Source: Ructibacterium gallinarum (lineage in GTDB: Bacteria > Bacillota > Clostridia > Monoglobales > Monoglobaceae). From it: a stretch of DNA of 64,000 bases. The position numbers and the translations under genes are program-made. This document shows, in pieces, positions 54,522 to 63,280 of this stretch; position 1 is the stretch's first letter; the number at the start of each line of letters is the position of its first letter. The notes below the pieces were generated by a model, which was not told the origin of the DNA, made no database searches, and saw nothing but the letters and a program-made list of their open reading frames with translations. The stretch covers positions 39,992 through 103,991 of the forward strand of contig NZ_JADCKB010000010.1 of assembly GCF_014982785.1 (NCBI RefSeq). The letters are read 5' to 3'.

Positions 54522-54705
54522 GCCCCATTCTCCTCTCTTCCGCGGCGCCTCGAAGGCCGCTCTGCGCCGCTTCCTGCGGTGTGTTTTCCTTTTTTTCTGT
54601 TGCATCATTTCCACCGCTTGCCGCTTTTGCGGCGCTGCGATATTTCATATATGCTCCGATTGTGCCGGTACGCTCAAATTCCTTCCATGCATCCTCTTTT
54701 CCCAT
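54478..54705 (-). CDS. yqzL: YqzL-family small protein
   Basis: Protein of 75 residues. Its N-terminus MGKEDAWKEFERTGTIGAYM matches the short YqzL family found between era and recO in Firmicutes (W..F..TG.I.AY). The remaining 50 residues are a low-complexity charged/Ala tail not seen in the usual protein of about 45 residues, so the family's extra length is unusual. ATG 54705 lies 7 bases after AGGAGGAG. It overlaps recO by 44 bases. Function of the family is not known. Confidence 0.75.
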   Translation of the reverse strand: MGKEDAWKEFERTGTIGAYMKYRSAAKAASGGNDATEKKENTPQEAAQSGLRGAAEERRMGLGNHRSPGDYHPGG

Positions 54706-54818
54706 AGCAATCTCCTCCTGTGCCGAAAACCATGCTGTAAGTTTTCTTTAGTATATGATACGGAGATTTTTCTATGCGGTGCACAATCGGTCAATGATTT
54801 CCAATTAAGACAAAAAAA

Positions 54819-55703
54819 TCATTCAAAACCAATATCGGTCATAAAGTTTTCCTTATTTCTCCAGTCTTCTTTCACGCGAACCCAAAGCTCCAGATAAACC
54901 TTTGCACCCAAAAACCGCTCAATATCCTCCCGAGCCTGACGGCCAATCTGTTTGAGCTTTTCACCGCCTTTTCCAATAATAATCCCTTTATGACTCTGTT
55001 TTTCGCAGTAAATGGCTGCTAAAATTTCATATGTCCCATTTTCTCTCTGTTTCATTCGCTCAATTTCTACCGCAATGCCATGAGGAACTTCCTTATTCAG
55101 CAGACGCAAAGCCTTTTCCCGAATAAACTCCGAAACAATCTGCCGTTCCGGCTGATCGGTGATCACATCGTCCGGAAAGAATTTTGGCCCCTCTTTTAAG
55201 CATTCCTTAATTTTTTTAAACAATTCCGGCAGATTTTCCCCGGTTTTGGCCGAAATGGGCACAATATCAGAAAAATCATACATGTCCTTCAGCCGATCCA
55301 GCACCGGAAGAAGCTGCAGCCGCTCTTTGGTGTCAATCTTGTTTACAGCCAAGATGACTGGTATACCCGAAGTTTTCAACCCGGCAAGAGCCTTCTTTTC
55401 CACCTCGGTCTCCTCAGGACGAATGCCGCAATCCACCACATAAATCAGTGCGTCAATGTCCTGCGTGGCGGTGTAAATGTACTTTTCCATTCTTTTTCCC
55501 AACTTATTATGGGGCTTGTGAATGCCCGGCGTATCAATCAGCACCGCCTGTAAATCCTTTTCCGTATAAACTCCCAATATCTTGGTACGAGTGGTCTGAG
55601 GCTTATTAGACACAATGGCCACCTTTTCCCCCACAATCCGGTTGAGCAAAGTTGACTTGCCGGCATTGGGCCGGCCGGTAATGGCTATAAATCCCGATTT
55701 CAT
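54819..55703 (-). CDS. era: GTPase Era
   Basis: Ribosome-assembly GTPase of 294 residues. G1 is GRPNAGKST (about 9-17), G2/G3 region includes NKPQTTRT and DTPGIHKPH, G4 is NKID (about 119-122) and the C-terminal KH domain has IIIGKGGEKLKQIG. It binds 16S rRNA late in 30S maturation. ATG 55703 overlaps the stop of dgkA (ATGA), with AGAAAGGAA as ribosome binding site; the open frame to 56150 overlaps dgkA and was rejected. It is followed by yqzL and recO after a 113-base spacer with a possible promoter. Confidence 0.96.
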   Translation of the reverse strand: MKSGFIAITGRPNAGKSTLLNRIVGEKVAIVSNKPQTTRTKILGVYTEKDLQAVLIDTPGIHKPHNKLGKRMEKYIYTATQDIDALIYVVDCGIRPEETEVEKKALAGLKTSGIPVILAVNKIDTKERLQLLPVLDRLKDMYDFSDIVPISAKTGENLPELFKKIKECLKEGPKFFPDDVITDQPERQIVSEFIREKALRLLNKEVPHGIAVEIERMKQRENGTYEILAAIYCEKQSHKGIIIGKGGEKLKQIGRQAREDIERFLGAKVYLELWVRVKEDWRNKENFMTDIGFE

Positions 55704-56170
55704 TTTTTTGTTCCTTTCTCTTTGGTATGGCGGCCAAAACCGAAAATAAACCAAAGGCCTGCCGCCGCATAAACAATAAATCCTGCCAGTACTCCGGCAG
55801 AGCGAAGCCGAAGCAAGGCCGCCAGAAGCTTGTCCGTATCCGAAAAAGTAAAAAACGCCACAGCCACAGCCGCAACCGCCCCGATAAGCACTGCCGCTGC
55901 CGCGGCGTCCTTTGCTGCCTTGGCAAGGGGTCGGCTGTCTGACGTTTCCAAATCCACTGCACGTTCCACCCCAGTATTGACCGCCTCCAGTGCCATGACC
56001 AGTGCAATGGTCAAGATCAATGGCGGATATCCTGTGTTTTCCAGTCCGTAAAGAACTGAAAAAAGCAAAACCCCCACAGCGGCAGTCAAATGTACTCGAA
56101 AGTTCCGTTCCGTCCGGATACAATAAAAAATTCCGCCAAAGGCATAACAAAAACTTCTGACCAGCTTCAT
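55700..56170 (-). CDS. dgkA: Diacylglycerol/undecaprenol kinase
   Basis: Integral membrane kinase of 156 residues phosphorylating undecaprenol (in Gram-positives) or diacylglycerol. The active-site segment ALEAVNTGVERAVDLETS near residue 65 contains the conserved Glu-x-x-x-Asn-Thr-x-x-Glu. Three to four hydrophobic helices are visible. ATG 56170 overlaps the ybeY stop in an ATGA arrangement; a GTG two codons upstream (56176) sits nearer GGAGG and is an alternative. It overlaps era by four bases. Confidence 0.93.
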   Translation of the reverse strand: MKLVRSFCYAFGGIFYCIRTERNFRVHLTAAVGVLLFSVLYGLENTGYPPLILTIALVMALEAVNTGVERAVDLETSDSRPLAKAAKDAAAAAVLIGAVAAVAVAFFTFSDTDKLLAALLRLRSAGVLAGFIVYAAAGLWFIFGFGRHTKEKGTKK

Positions 56171-56652
56171 CGGCACAGCCCCATTTCCTCCAGTATTTTT
56201 TCCTGATAGGAAAACATCTCTGTCTCCTCCTCCGGTGTCATATGGTCATAACCTAGCAGATGTAGCATAGAATGCACAGTAAGAAATCCCACTTCCCGCT
56301 CAAAGGAGTGGCCGTATTCCTCTGCCTGTTCCGCCGCCCGCTCCAGAGAAATGACAATATCTCCCAGGCAAAGGGGCTCCGTCTCGTCCTCGTCTGCAAA
56401 ATCTTCCACAATTTCCCCATTTTCGTCATATTCAAACATAGGAAAGGACAGCACATCCGTCGCCCGGTCAATCCCCCGGTGCATGGCATTCAGCACCCGG
56501 ATCTCTTCGTTGTCAGTAAGCACTACACTGATCTCCGTTTCCCGGTCAAAGCCCATATAGGAAAGAGAAGTTTCTGCCGCCTGGCGTATCAGCGCTTTCA
56601 ATGCCGCCGTTACCTTATACTTCTTTTGCTGATTCAAAAAACTGATTTTCAT
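56167..56652 (-). CDS. ybeY: Endoribonuclease YbeY
   Basis: Zinc-dependent endoribonuclease of 161 residues acting in 16S rRNA 3' maturation and ribosome quality control. The metal-binding motif HSMLHLLGYDHMTPEEE is near residue 126 with the three conserved His. Also visible: HRGIDRATDVLSFPM near residue 61. The start overlaps the PhoH stop by four bases (ATGA), and it overlaps dgkA the same way. Confidence 0.96.
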   Translation of the reverse strand: MKISFLNQQKKYKVTAALKALIRQAAETSLSYMGFDRETEISVVLTDNEEIRVLNAMHRGIDRATDVLSFPMFEYDENGEIVEDFADEDETEPLCLGDIVISLERAAEQAEEYGHSFEREVGFLTVHSMLHLLGYDHMTPEEETEMFSYQEKILEEMGLCR

Positions 56653-57665
56653 TGTCGTCCATCCTTTTCCGACCGGGCATTTTCCCGGCGCTGCCGGTTC
56701 TTCTGCGCCCGTTCCCGCTCGGTTTCCCGACGCTCATAGGCCTTGACAATTCGCTGTACCAGCGGGTGCCGCACCACATCCCGCTCATCCAGATACACAA
56801 AGGCAATGCCCTCCACATTCTTCAGAACAATTTCCGCATCCTTCAGTCCGGAACGCTTGTCCCGCGGCAGGTCGATCTGGGTAATATCCCCGGTAACCGC
56901 AATCCGGGAAGAAAACCCCATCCGGGTCAAAAACATTTTCATCTGCTCCGGTGTAGTATTCTGGGCTTCGTCCAAAATTATAAAGGCATTGTCCAGCGTT
57001 CTTCCCCGCATATAGGCAAGAGGAGCCACCTCAATCAGTCCCCGTTCCAGATTTTTCTGAAACACTTCAAAACCCAGCATTTCACCCAAAGCATCGTACA
57101 GCGGCCGCAGATACGGATCCACCTTCTCCTGCATATCTCCCGGCAGAAAGCCAAGGCTTTCACCTGCCTCAATAGCAGGCCGGGTCAGAATAATCCGGTC
57201 AACCTCCCGGCGCTTAAATGCCGCCACTGCTGCCGCCACTGCCAAATAGGTCTTTCCCGTTCCCGCAGGACCAATACCGAACACAATGCTGTTTTCCTCT
57301 ATTTTCTGCACATACTGCTTCTGTCCCAGCGTCTTTGCCTTGACTGGAACACCCCGGGCTGTAATACAGATGACGTCCTTGCCCAACTCCTCTAGCTGAT
57401 CCTGGTTGCCTGCCTCCACTTGAGACAGGACATACCGCACCTCTTGCTCGCCGATGTTTTCCCCTCGCCTTGCCATGGATATTAGGCTGTTCATAGCAGA
57501 AATGGCCTTTTCTGCCTGGTTCGGCTCACCGGTCACCTTGATCTCCGTACCCCGGTTGATAATCGACACCTGAAGCTCTTTCTCTATCAATTTCACATTG
57601 GCATCAAAACTTCCAAACAGGTTCATCACCAGTTCCATGCTTTCTGTTTCTATCATTCGTTCCAT
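56649..57665 (-). CDS. PhoH-family ATPase
   Basis: Cytoplasmic ATPase of 338 residues. Walker A GPAGTGKTYLAVAAA is near residue 135 and Walker B IILDEAQN near 238. The N-terminal KH-like/PINc-less region (about 1-100) and the C-terminal Arg-rich stretch are as in clostridial PhoH. It is paired with ybeY and likely acts in RNA metabolism. Start ATG 57665; the adjacent 57666-57761 spacer holds no separate gene. It is preceded by yqfD. Confidence 0.94.
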   Translation of the reverse strand: MERMIETESMELVMNLFGSFDANVKLIEKELQVSIINRGTEIKVTGEPNQAEKAISAMNSLISMARRGENIGEQEVRYVLSQVEAGNQDQLEELGKDVICITARGVPVKAKTLGQKQYVQKIEENSIVFGIGPAGTGKTYLAVAAAVAAFKRREVDRIILTRPAIEAGESLGFLPGDMQEKVDPYLRPLYDALGEMLGFEVFQKNLERGLIEVAPLAYMRGRTLDNAFIILDEAQNTTPEQMKMFLTRMGFSSRIAVTGDITQIDLPRDKRSGLKDAEIVLKNVEGIAFVYLDERDVVRHPLVQRIVKAYERRETERERAQKNRQRRENARSEKDGRQ

Positions 57666-57761
57666 GCAAATACCTCAAATTATCTTTTGATTTCTAACGC
57701 TTCTATCATAATCCACCAGCGTGATTTTGTCAATCGCAAAACCAATAAATCTTTATCTTTT

Positions 57762-58982
57762 TCACTCGGTTTCCTTGGTATTTTCCTCCTCCGGCGGGTC
57801 AATTGGCACCTCGCGGGCAATATTTTCCCTGCAAACCAATGTAACGGTAACCGCAAGGGTTCCACGTTCTGTCAAGGTATCGCTGACCTCCCGCTCCAGC
57901 ACTTCGGTATCGCCGGTAATCATACCACTTAGCTCTTTGTCAAGTTCCTCCACTGCGGTTTCCCGTGCTTCAGCAGGGGTGCGGCTTCTGCTTTCTTTGG
58001 TCTGCTCCCGCCACACCTCCTTTTCTACAAACAGCGACGGCAAAAACTCTAACGGTGTTCGGTACTCCTGCTCCGAACGGTCACAGGCGCTCAGCGCATA
58101 AGGCTGTTTGCGGCTCAAAAACAACGGAAAAGTCTTATCCAAAATCCGCAGCGTATACCGAGTGGTCTGCCGGCCTGTGTCTACCGCCTCCTCGTAGGAA
58201 AGAGGATATTCCCGGCTCAGGCTGTACCGGGTTTTGGCATACACCTCGCCATAGGCATGTACATATCGAAATCCCTGGGTTTCATTATCCATAATCCCGC
58301 TGACCAGCACATCTCCTTCCCGAACACCATCCCCGGGTTTGACCATATTCTGCCCGTTTCTCGCCTCGACCGAATCAATTTCCCCGTCTTTTGTGGCCAC
58401 CAGGCTGCTGGGCTGATCCATCTCAACCCCCTGTTCCTGTTCCAGCCTCTCTACCACCTCCACATACACACGGGAACCGCTGACATTGATCCCGATCCAC
58501 GCCAGATCATCAAGATCGGTCATCATCCGGTTCCGGATTCGGGACGAGTCAAGTCCGTGGGTTGATTCCCCCAGTTCCACTCCCGACCGTGCCAAATGCT
58601 CCAAAATGGTTTCCGTGGATATCCGGCTGTTTCCAAAAACTGTAATCCCCATAATATGTCCCGATGTATACCAAAGCAGAATGAAAACTGCCGCCAGTCC
58701 AATGAGTGCAAACCGCCGGCGCCGATAACGCCGAAACAGAAACGGCATTCCACACCGGCTGAGAATCCGAACCTTTGTGCGAGTTCTGCGGCAGACCGGC
58801 CGGATCTGCCGGAACGATGCAAGGCTCATATCCGCCGTCAGCCGTTCTGCCCCACGTCGCTGCAAATTCCAAATATTCAGTTCCCGCCGGGTACAGATAT
58901 TCAAGAACCGTTCCAGAAAATAGCCGTCTGCTTGTATTGTCACATACCCTTCCAGATAAGCAAACATATCAGTAAATTTCAT
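57762..58982 (-). CDS. yqfD: Sporulation protein YqfD
   Basis: Membrane protein of 406 residues. N-terminal cytoplasmic part MKFTDMFAYLEGYVTI, then a basic stretch and one transmembrane helix (FALIGLAAVFILLWYTSGHI, about residue 93-112), then an extracellular POTRA-like/YqfD domain with ISTETILEHLARSGV, VYVEVVERLE and an amphiphilic C-terminus. It belongs to the sigma-E sporulation regulon in Bacillus and is required for efficient sporulation. ATG 58982 follows GGAGGAAAT; the frame extends 13 codons further but without a site. It follows yqfC by 13 bases. Confidence 0.93.
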   Translation of the reverse strand: MKFTDMFAYLEGYVTIQADGYFLERFLNICTRRELNIWNLQRRGAERLTADMSLASFRQIRPVCRRTRTKVRILSRCGMPFLFRRYRRRRFALIGLAAVFILLWYTSGHIMGITVFGNSRISTETILEHLARSGVELGESTHGLDSSRIRNRMMTDLDDLAWIGINVSGSRVYVEVVERLEQEQGVEMDQPSSLVATKDGEIDSVEARNGQNMVKPGDGVREGDVLVSGIMDNETQGFRYVHAYGEVYAKTRYSLSREYPLSYEEAVDTGRQTTRYTLRILDKTFPLFLSRKQPYALSACDRSEQEYRTPLEFLPSLFVEKEVWREQTKESRSRTPAEARETAVEELDKELSGMITGDTEVLEREVSDTLTERGTLAVTVTLVCRENIAREVPIDPPEEENTKETE

Positions 58983-58995
58983 GGCATTTCCTCCA

Positions 58996-59319
58996 TCAGG
59001 AACGGCAAAAGCCAATTTCACTGATTTTCCCAGTAATATAAAGCAGCTCTCGGCTGATGTTTCTAAGCTCCAAATTTTCTCCCGTCACCCGCACCGCATT
59101 GGGCTTGGCCTTCACCCGGATGCAGGTATCAGTATATTCGATAATTCCCTTATAATTTTCAAGCGTCATTTCCCGATTCCCGATACAAGTAATCAACACC
59201 GTATCCAGCAATACTTCCTTGGATATATCAAGGGCATCCGCCGCCCTCTCCCGCAAGGTAGGCCGCTCCGGCTTCTGTATTTCCTGCTGATCCTGATTCC
59301 TTTGTTCTCTTTCCCGCAT
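58996..59319 (-). CDS. yqfC: Sporulation protein YqfC
   Basis: Small protein of 107 residues with the family segments DISKEVLLDTVLITCIGNRE and IRVKAKPNAVRVTGENLEL. It pairs with YqfD and is a sigma-E-type sporulation gene in Bacillus. ATG 59319 follows AAGGAGGAAAAA. The first 30 residues are Arg/Gln/Glu rich and variable. It is the first gene of the minus-strand housekeeping operon and divergent from ylbJ. Confidence 0.92.
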   Translation of the reverse strand: MREREQRNQDQQEIQKPERPTLRERAADALDISKEVLLDTVLITCIGNREMTLENYKGIIEYTDTCIRVKAKPNAVRVTGENLELRNISRELLYITGKISEIGFCRS

Positions 59320-59434
59320 AAGTTTTTCCTCCTTAGCCGCTGATTATCCATATTTTATGCTTAAAATTGATCATTCATGAATAGATTTAAAAAAGAGGAC
59401 AAAAAACCATACTAAAAAGGACGGTGTCTATCCC

Positions 59435-60523
59435 ATGGAACGATTCTGGAAAACCACCCTGCTGCTCTGTTTACTCTATCTGGCATCCGCCATGATCATC
59501 AATCCCATTGGCTGTACTGCCGCCGCCAAAGATGCCGTGCGCCTTTGCCTTGAGGTGGTCATTCCCTCTCTGTTCCCTTTTTTTGTCTGCAGCAGCCTGT
59601 TTATCTCTCTGGGAGCCGCAAATGTACTCAGCCGCCGGTTGTCCCGGCTGATGCGTCCTCTATTTGGCGTACCCGGCTGCGGTGCGCTGGCAGTTGTTCT
59701 GGGTGTCATCAGCGGCTATCCCGTGGGCGCCGCCTGTGCAGCTGATTTGTATACCTCGGGTCACTGCACCAAAACAGAAGCCCACCGTCTACTTGCTTTC
59801 TGCAATAATTCAGGACCACTCTTTGTGTTGGGAGCAGTGGGTATTGGTATGCTGGGCAATCAATATCTGGGCACGATTCTTTATCTCTCCCACATCACTG
59901 CCGCCTTGATGACCGGCCTTCTTTTTTCCCGCCTTGGTAAAAACGTTTCCATACCCGCACTTCCTCCAGCATCCGCCTCTGCTCCTTCTGTTAAAAATGC
60001 AGCGGCTGCTCTGGGCACTGCAGTGGGAAATGCTGCAGATACCATGCTGAAGGTCTGCGGCTTTGTAGTTTTGTTTGCCGTTTTTGCCGCTGCTTTGCCC
60101 TCTTATCCCGGCAGCCAGTTCGTCTATGCCTGCCTTGAAATTACCGGCGGCCTCCGCTCCTTGCTCTCCACGCCTTTGCCCGTACTCTTGTTGTTGCCCC
60201 TTTGTGCCATGTTTCTATCATTCTCAGGTGTATCCGTTCTGATGCAAACCGCTGGCATTGTCCTGCCCGCCGGCCTTTCTCTGCGGCCTTATCTGCTGGG
60301 AAAGTTGGTCCATGGCATTCTCAGTTTTATTCTGACCTTTCTGCTGCTGTATTTCTTTCCTGCTCCCCAACCCACTTTTGCCTTAACTGCCGTTCCCGTT
60401 CCTGTTCCCGGCACCAAAGAACTTTTCGTTTTTGCCCTTGTCAGCATTGCCTGGTACGCTATTGCGATAGGCATTCTGGCTCTTGCCGCCTGGCTTTTTG
60501 ACCGATTTGACAAGCACAAATAA
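59435..60523 (+). CDS. ylbJ: Sporulation integral membrane protein YlbJ
   Basis: Membrane protein of 362 residues with about eight helices and a nucleoside-recognition-like (Gate) domain: VVIPSLFPFFVCSSLFISLG, GVPGCGALAVVLGVISGYPVG and LAFCNNSGPLFVLGAVGIGM. YlbJ is a sigma-E-dependent sporulation protein in Bacillus. Start ATG 59435 follows AAAAGGAC at slightly long spacing. A CATACT-like -10 is possible about 25 bases upstream but is weak, so the promoter class is not certain. Its terminator with the SDR gene is shared. Confidence 0.9.
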   Translation: MERFWKTTLLLCLLYLASAMIINPIGCTAAAKDAVRLCLEVVIPSLFPFFVCSSLFISLGAANVLSRRLSRLMRPLFGVPGCGALAVVLGVISGYPVGAACAADLYTSGHCTKTEAHRLLAFCNNSGPLFVLGAVGIGMLGNQYLGTILYLSHITAALMTGLLFSRLGKNVSIPALPPASASAPSVKNAAAALGTAVGNAADTMLKVCGFVVLFAVFAAALPSYPGSQFVYACLEITGGLRSLLSTPLPVLLLLPLCAMFLSFSGVSVLMQTAGIVLPAGLSLRPYLLGKLVHGILSFILTFLLLYFFPAPQPTFALTAVPVPVPGTKELFVFALVSIAWYAIAIGILALAAWLFDRFDKHK

Positions 60524-60571
60524 CCCCCTGCCTTCTCCTCCATCCTAAGACAGTCAGAACAGGAATTTCCC

Positions 60572-60600
60572 CACAAAAAAAGCGCCCCGCAGGGCGCATT
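60572..60600. terminator. Bidirectional terminator between ylbJ and the SDR gene
   Basis: GCGCCC / GGGCGC stem (60582-60597) with loop CGCA. A T-run follows on the minus strand (TTTTTTT) and TTTTC on the plus strand. Confidence 0.88.
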
Positions 60601-60631
60601 TTCTTCCTTATATCCGTTTGATCCGTTCCTA

Positions 60632-61432
60632 TTACGGCTGTTTGCCGATATAAGCCAGGATTCCGCCGTCCACATACAGAATGTGGCCATTGACAAAATC
60701 CGATGCCTCCGATGCCAAAAATACCGCTGGACCTGCCAGATCCGACGCTTCTCCCCAACGGGCTGCCGGCGTCTTGGAAATGATAAACTGGTCAAAGGGA
60801 TGTCTGCTGCCATCCGGCTGGATCTCTCTCAGCGGCGCGGTCTGCGGCGTTGCAATATACCCAGGCCCTATTCCGTTGCATTGAATATTATACTCTCCGT
60901 ACTCGGAGCAGATATTCCTTGTCAGCATCTTTAAGCCACCCTTTGCGGCTGCATATGCAGATACTGTCTCTCTGCCAAGCTCGCTCATCATAGAGCAGAT
61001 GTTTATGATTTTTCCATGACCCTTCTTGATCATGCTGGGAATCACTGCCTTAGAAACAATGAACGGTGCATTCAGGTCTACATCTACCACCTGTCTAAAT
61101 TCCTCTGCTGTCATGTCGCACATGGGAATCCGCTTGATAATGCCCGCATTGTTTACCAGAATATCGATCACGCCTACCTCGGCCTCGATTTTCTTCACCA
61201 GTTCCTGAACCATTTGCTCATTGGTCACGTCACAAACATAACCCTTGGCATCAATCCCGTCCTGCTCATAGGAGGCAAGACCTCTATCCACAAATTCCTG
61301 TTTGATGTCACAGAAAACAATCTTCGCCCCTGCCTCGTGCATCCCTTTGGCAATGGCATACCCTATCCCATATGACGCACCGGTAATCAGGGCAATTTTT
61401 CCTGTCAGATCAAACTTCTCTAATATACCCAT
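60632..61432 (-). CDS. Short-chain dehydrogenase, gluconate 5-dehydrogenase / KduD-like
   Basis: NAD(P)-dependent dehydrogenase of 266 residues. The cofactor loop is TGASYGIG (residues 17-24), the NNAG motif is at 94-97, and the catalytic set is Ser147 or Ser150, Tyr160 and Lys164 in the block from IINICSMM to AYAAAKGG. The C-terminal VNGHILYVDGGILAYIG and ARWGEASDLAGP are typical of the gluconate 5-dehydrogenase/2-deoxy-D-gluconate 3-dehydrogenase branch. It may reduce keto-sugar acids from uronate breakdown; substrate is not proven. Start ATG 61432 follows AGGAGG, with a good promoter at 61466-61494. Confidence 0.88.
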   Translation of the reverse strand: MGILEKFDLTGKIALITGASYGIGYAIAKGMHEAGAKIVFCDIKQEFVDRGLASYEQDGIDAKGYVCDVTNEQMVQELVKKIEAEVGVIDILVNNAGIIKRIPMCDMTAEEFRQVVDVDLNAPFIVSKAVIPSMIKKGHGKIINICSMMSELGRETVSAYAAAKGGLKMLTRNICSEYGEYNIQCNGIGPGYIATPQTAPLREIQPDGSRHPFDQFIISKTPAARWGEASDLAGPAVFLASEASDFVNGHILYVDGGILAYIGKQP

Positions 61433-61465
61433 TTCAAAAACCTCCTGTCATTCGTTCTCATTTAT

Positions 61466-61494
61466 AGTATAGCACAGTAAAATTAGAAAGTCAA
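61466..61494 (-). promoter_or_regulatory. Promoter of the SDR gene
   Basis: On the minus strand TTGACT (61494-61489), 17-base spacer, TATACT (61471-61466). Confidence 0.85.
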
Positions 61495-61589
61495 ATCTTT
61501 CCTTAGGGGATTTTACAACAAGATTTCTATTTTCTGCTGCAAAAATAGCCATTTTTTGCTGTGTACTGTGCAGAATGCACAAAAGAGCA

Positions 61590-61618
61590 TTGACAAAACT
61601 GTTTCATTGTGCTATACT
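61590..61618 (+). promoter_or_regulatory. Promoter of the cold-shock protein gene
   Basis: Near-consensus TTGACA (61590-61595), 17-base spacer, TATACT (61613-61618). The leader begins with GCGGC/GCCGC (61629-61642), a stable hairpin near the transcript start. Confidence 0.88.
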
Positions 61619-61684
61619 TTGAACGTTAGCGGCGATTGCCGCACAAGGCCTTACAACACAGGCAAATCAGGAGGTACGGTTTAT

Positions 61685-61888
61685 ATGCAAGGAAAAGTAA
61701 AATGGTTTAACGCAGAAAAAGGCTTCGGCTTTATTGAACAGGAAGACGGACCGGATGTATTTGTACATTACTCCGCCATTGCCATGGACGGCTATAAGAC
61801 ACTGAAAGAAGGTGCAGCCGTTGAATTTGATGTGGTGGACGGCGCCAAAGGTCCACAGGCTGTAGATGTGAAACCGGTAGAAGCATAA
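61685..61888 (+). CDS. Cold-shock domain protein (CspA family)
   Basis: RNA/DNA-binding protein of 67 residues, the standard CSD length. RNP-1-like KGFGFIEQ and RNP-2-like VFVHYSAI are seen, with [15 protein letters not shown] at the start. It binds single-stranded nucleic acid and acts as RNA chaperone. ATG 61685 follows AGGAGG; the frame is open much further upstream (61556) but this crosses the promoter. The leader is about 60 bases, moderately long, and could contain a temperature-responsive structure. Confidence 0.95.
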   Translation: MQGKVKWFNAEKGFGFIEQEDGPDVFVHYSAIAMDGYKTLKEGAAVEFDVVDGAKGPQAVDVKPVEA

Positions 61889-61918
61889 AAAAACCGGCTC
61901 ATCCGAGCCGGTTTTCTT
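61889..61918 (+). terminator. Rho-independent terminator of the cold-shock gene
   Basis: AACCGGCTC / GAGCCGGTT with loop ATCC (61892-61913), then TTCTTT. Confidence 0.92.
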
Positions 61919-61949
61919 TATGTCATAAACGAAACGGAGGATTTCCCTT

Positions 61950-62873
61950 ATGAGCGATATTTTAACCAAAGCAATTACCCGAGACGGCTTTCTAAAAGCC
62001 TCCGCTGTCGTTTCTACCGACACGGTCAATCAGGCACATCTTTTTCATCAGACCTCGCCGGTAGCCTCTGCGGCTCTTGGCCGGCTGCTAACCGCCGCCC
62101 TTTTGATGGCAGATCCCCTGAAGGAAAAGGATGCCACTTTGACCCTGCAGGTGCGCGGCGACGGGCCTTTAGGCATGATTGCTGCCGTTGCGGATTCTTC
62201 CGGCGGAGTCAAGGGCTATGCCGCCAATCCTGCCGTCGATCTGCCCTTAAAACCCAACGGCAAACTGGATGTAGGTACCGCCGTGGGACGCGGCACCCTC
62301 AGCGTGATTCGAGACCTTCGGCTTAAAGAACCCTATATCGGCCAAACCCCCTTGCAAACCGGAGAAATTGGGGACGACCTGGCCTATTACTTTATGCAAT
62401 CAGAGCAAATTCCCACCGCCGCTGCCCTGGGTGTGCTGGTGGATCGGGATTTTTCCATCGCCTGTGCCGGCGGGTTTTTGATTCAGGTCATGCCAGGCTG
62501 TGATGAAAAAACGCTTTCGAAACTGGAAAACAGCATTAAGGGCCTAAACGGTGTCACCGATCTGCTCCAAAAAGGCATGGACAGCCGGGAGCTTCTTTCT
62601 TATGTGATGCTGGGCTTTGATATGGAATTTCTGGATAGTTATCCGGTGGCTTACCGTTGTGGCTGCAGCAGGGAACGCATGGAGCGCGCCATCTTTTCCT
62701 TAGGCGAACAGGAGATCCGCAGTATGATCGAGGAACAAGGCCAAGCAGAAATTACCTGTCAATTTTGCGGGACTTCTTATCTTTTTAACCGGACTGAATT
62801 AGAGACACTTTATGAAAAAGCCCGCAAACATAAAATTGAAAGAAAAATAAAGTATACTGGAGAAAAAGGTTGA
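61950..62873 (+). CDS. hslO: Redox-regulated chaperone Hsp33
   Basis: Hsp33 of 307 residues, a holdase activated by oxidation. N-terminal family block includes LTLQVRGDGPLG and GYAANPAVDLPLKPNGK. The C-terminal zinc centre is CGCSRERM and CQFCGTSY (Cys-x-Cys and Cys-x-x-Cys), both complete. The ATG at 61950 follows ACGGAGGAT. It is followed by the tRNA cluster. Confidence 0.95.
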   Translation: MSDILTKAITRDGFLKASAVVSTDTVNQAHLFHQTSPVASAALGRLLTAALLMADPLKEKDATLTLQVRGDGPLGMIAAVADSSGGVKGYAANPAVDLPLKPNGKLDVGTAVGRGTLSVIRDLRLKEPYIGQTPLQTGEIGDDLAYYFMQSEQIPTAAALGVLVDRDFSIACAGGFLIQVMPGCDEKTLSKLENSIKGLNGVTDLLQKGMDSRELLSYVMLGFDMEFLDSYPVAYRCGCSRERMERAIFSLGEQEIRSMIEEQGQAEITCQFCGTSYLFNRTELETLYEKARKHKIERKIKYTGEKG

Positions 62874-62922
62874 AATCCGATATATAATTCTATATAATCA
62901 AGTATAATCTTGAATTCTCGTT

Positions 62923-62951
62923 TTGACTTTTTAACATTTCGGGAGTATAAT
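62923..62951 (+). promoter_or_regulatory. Promoter of the tRNA cluster
   Basis: TTGACT (62923-62928), 17-base spacer, TATAAT (62946-62951), 36 bases before the first tRNA. Confidence 0.85.
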
Positions 62952-62987
62952 AGTTAGCGTTGTCGCTTCACTTGGCGGCAAAAGTGG

Positions 62988-63063
62988 GGGCGCTTAGCTC
63001 AGCTGGGAGAGCATCTGCCTTACAAGCAGAGGGTCATAGGTTCGAGCCCTATAGTGCCCACCA
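62988..63063 (+). tRNA. tRNA-Val(TAC), CCA encoded
   Basis: Acceptor GGGCGCT/AGTGCCC, anticodon loop CTTACAA (anticodon TAC), TTCGAGC T-loop, encoded CCA. 76 bases. Confidence 0.96.
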
Positions 63064-63073
63064 CACAAAATTT

Positions 63074-63149
63074 GGGCGCTTAGCTCAGCTGGGAGAGCAT
63101 CTGCCTTACAAGCAGAGGGTCATAGGTTCGAGCCCTATAGTGCCCACCA
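63074..63149 (+). tRNA. tRNA-Val(TAC), second identical copy
   Basis: Identical in sequence to the copy at 62988-63063, separated by a 10-base spacer; a recent tandem duplication. Confidence 0.96.
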
Positions 63150-63158
63150 GTTCGTTGT

Positions 63159-63235
63159 GGTCCGGTAGTTCAGTTGGTTAGAATGCCAGCCTGTCACGCT
63201 GGAGGTCGTGGGTTCGAACCCCATCCGGATCGCCA
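63159..63235 (+). tRNA. tRNA-Asp(GTC), CCA encoded
   Basis: Acceptor GGTCCGG/CCGGATC (one G-U), anticodon loop CTGTCAC (GTC), encoded CCA. 77 bases. Confidence 0.96.
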
Positions 63236-63280
63236 TTTTTACGAAGGGGTACCGCTTTGATGTGCGCTCCTTTGTAGCTT

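Noticed and set aside
54819..56150. 443-codon extension of era
   Set aside because: The upstream part overlaps dgkA in another frame; the real start at 55703 has a ribosome binding site and gives normal Era length.
59380..59434. Sigma-E-type promoter for ylbJ
   Set aside because: A CATACT-like box is present, but no acceptable -35 at 14-16 bases could be identified, so it is not listed as a feature.
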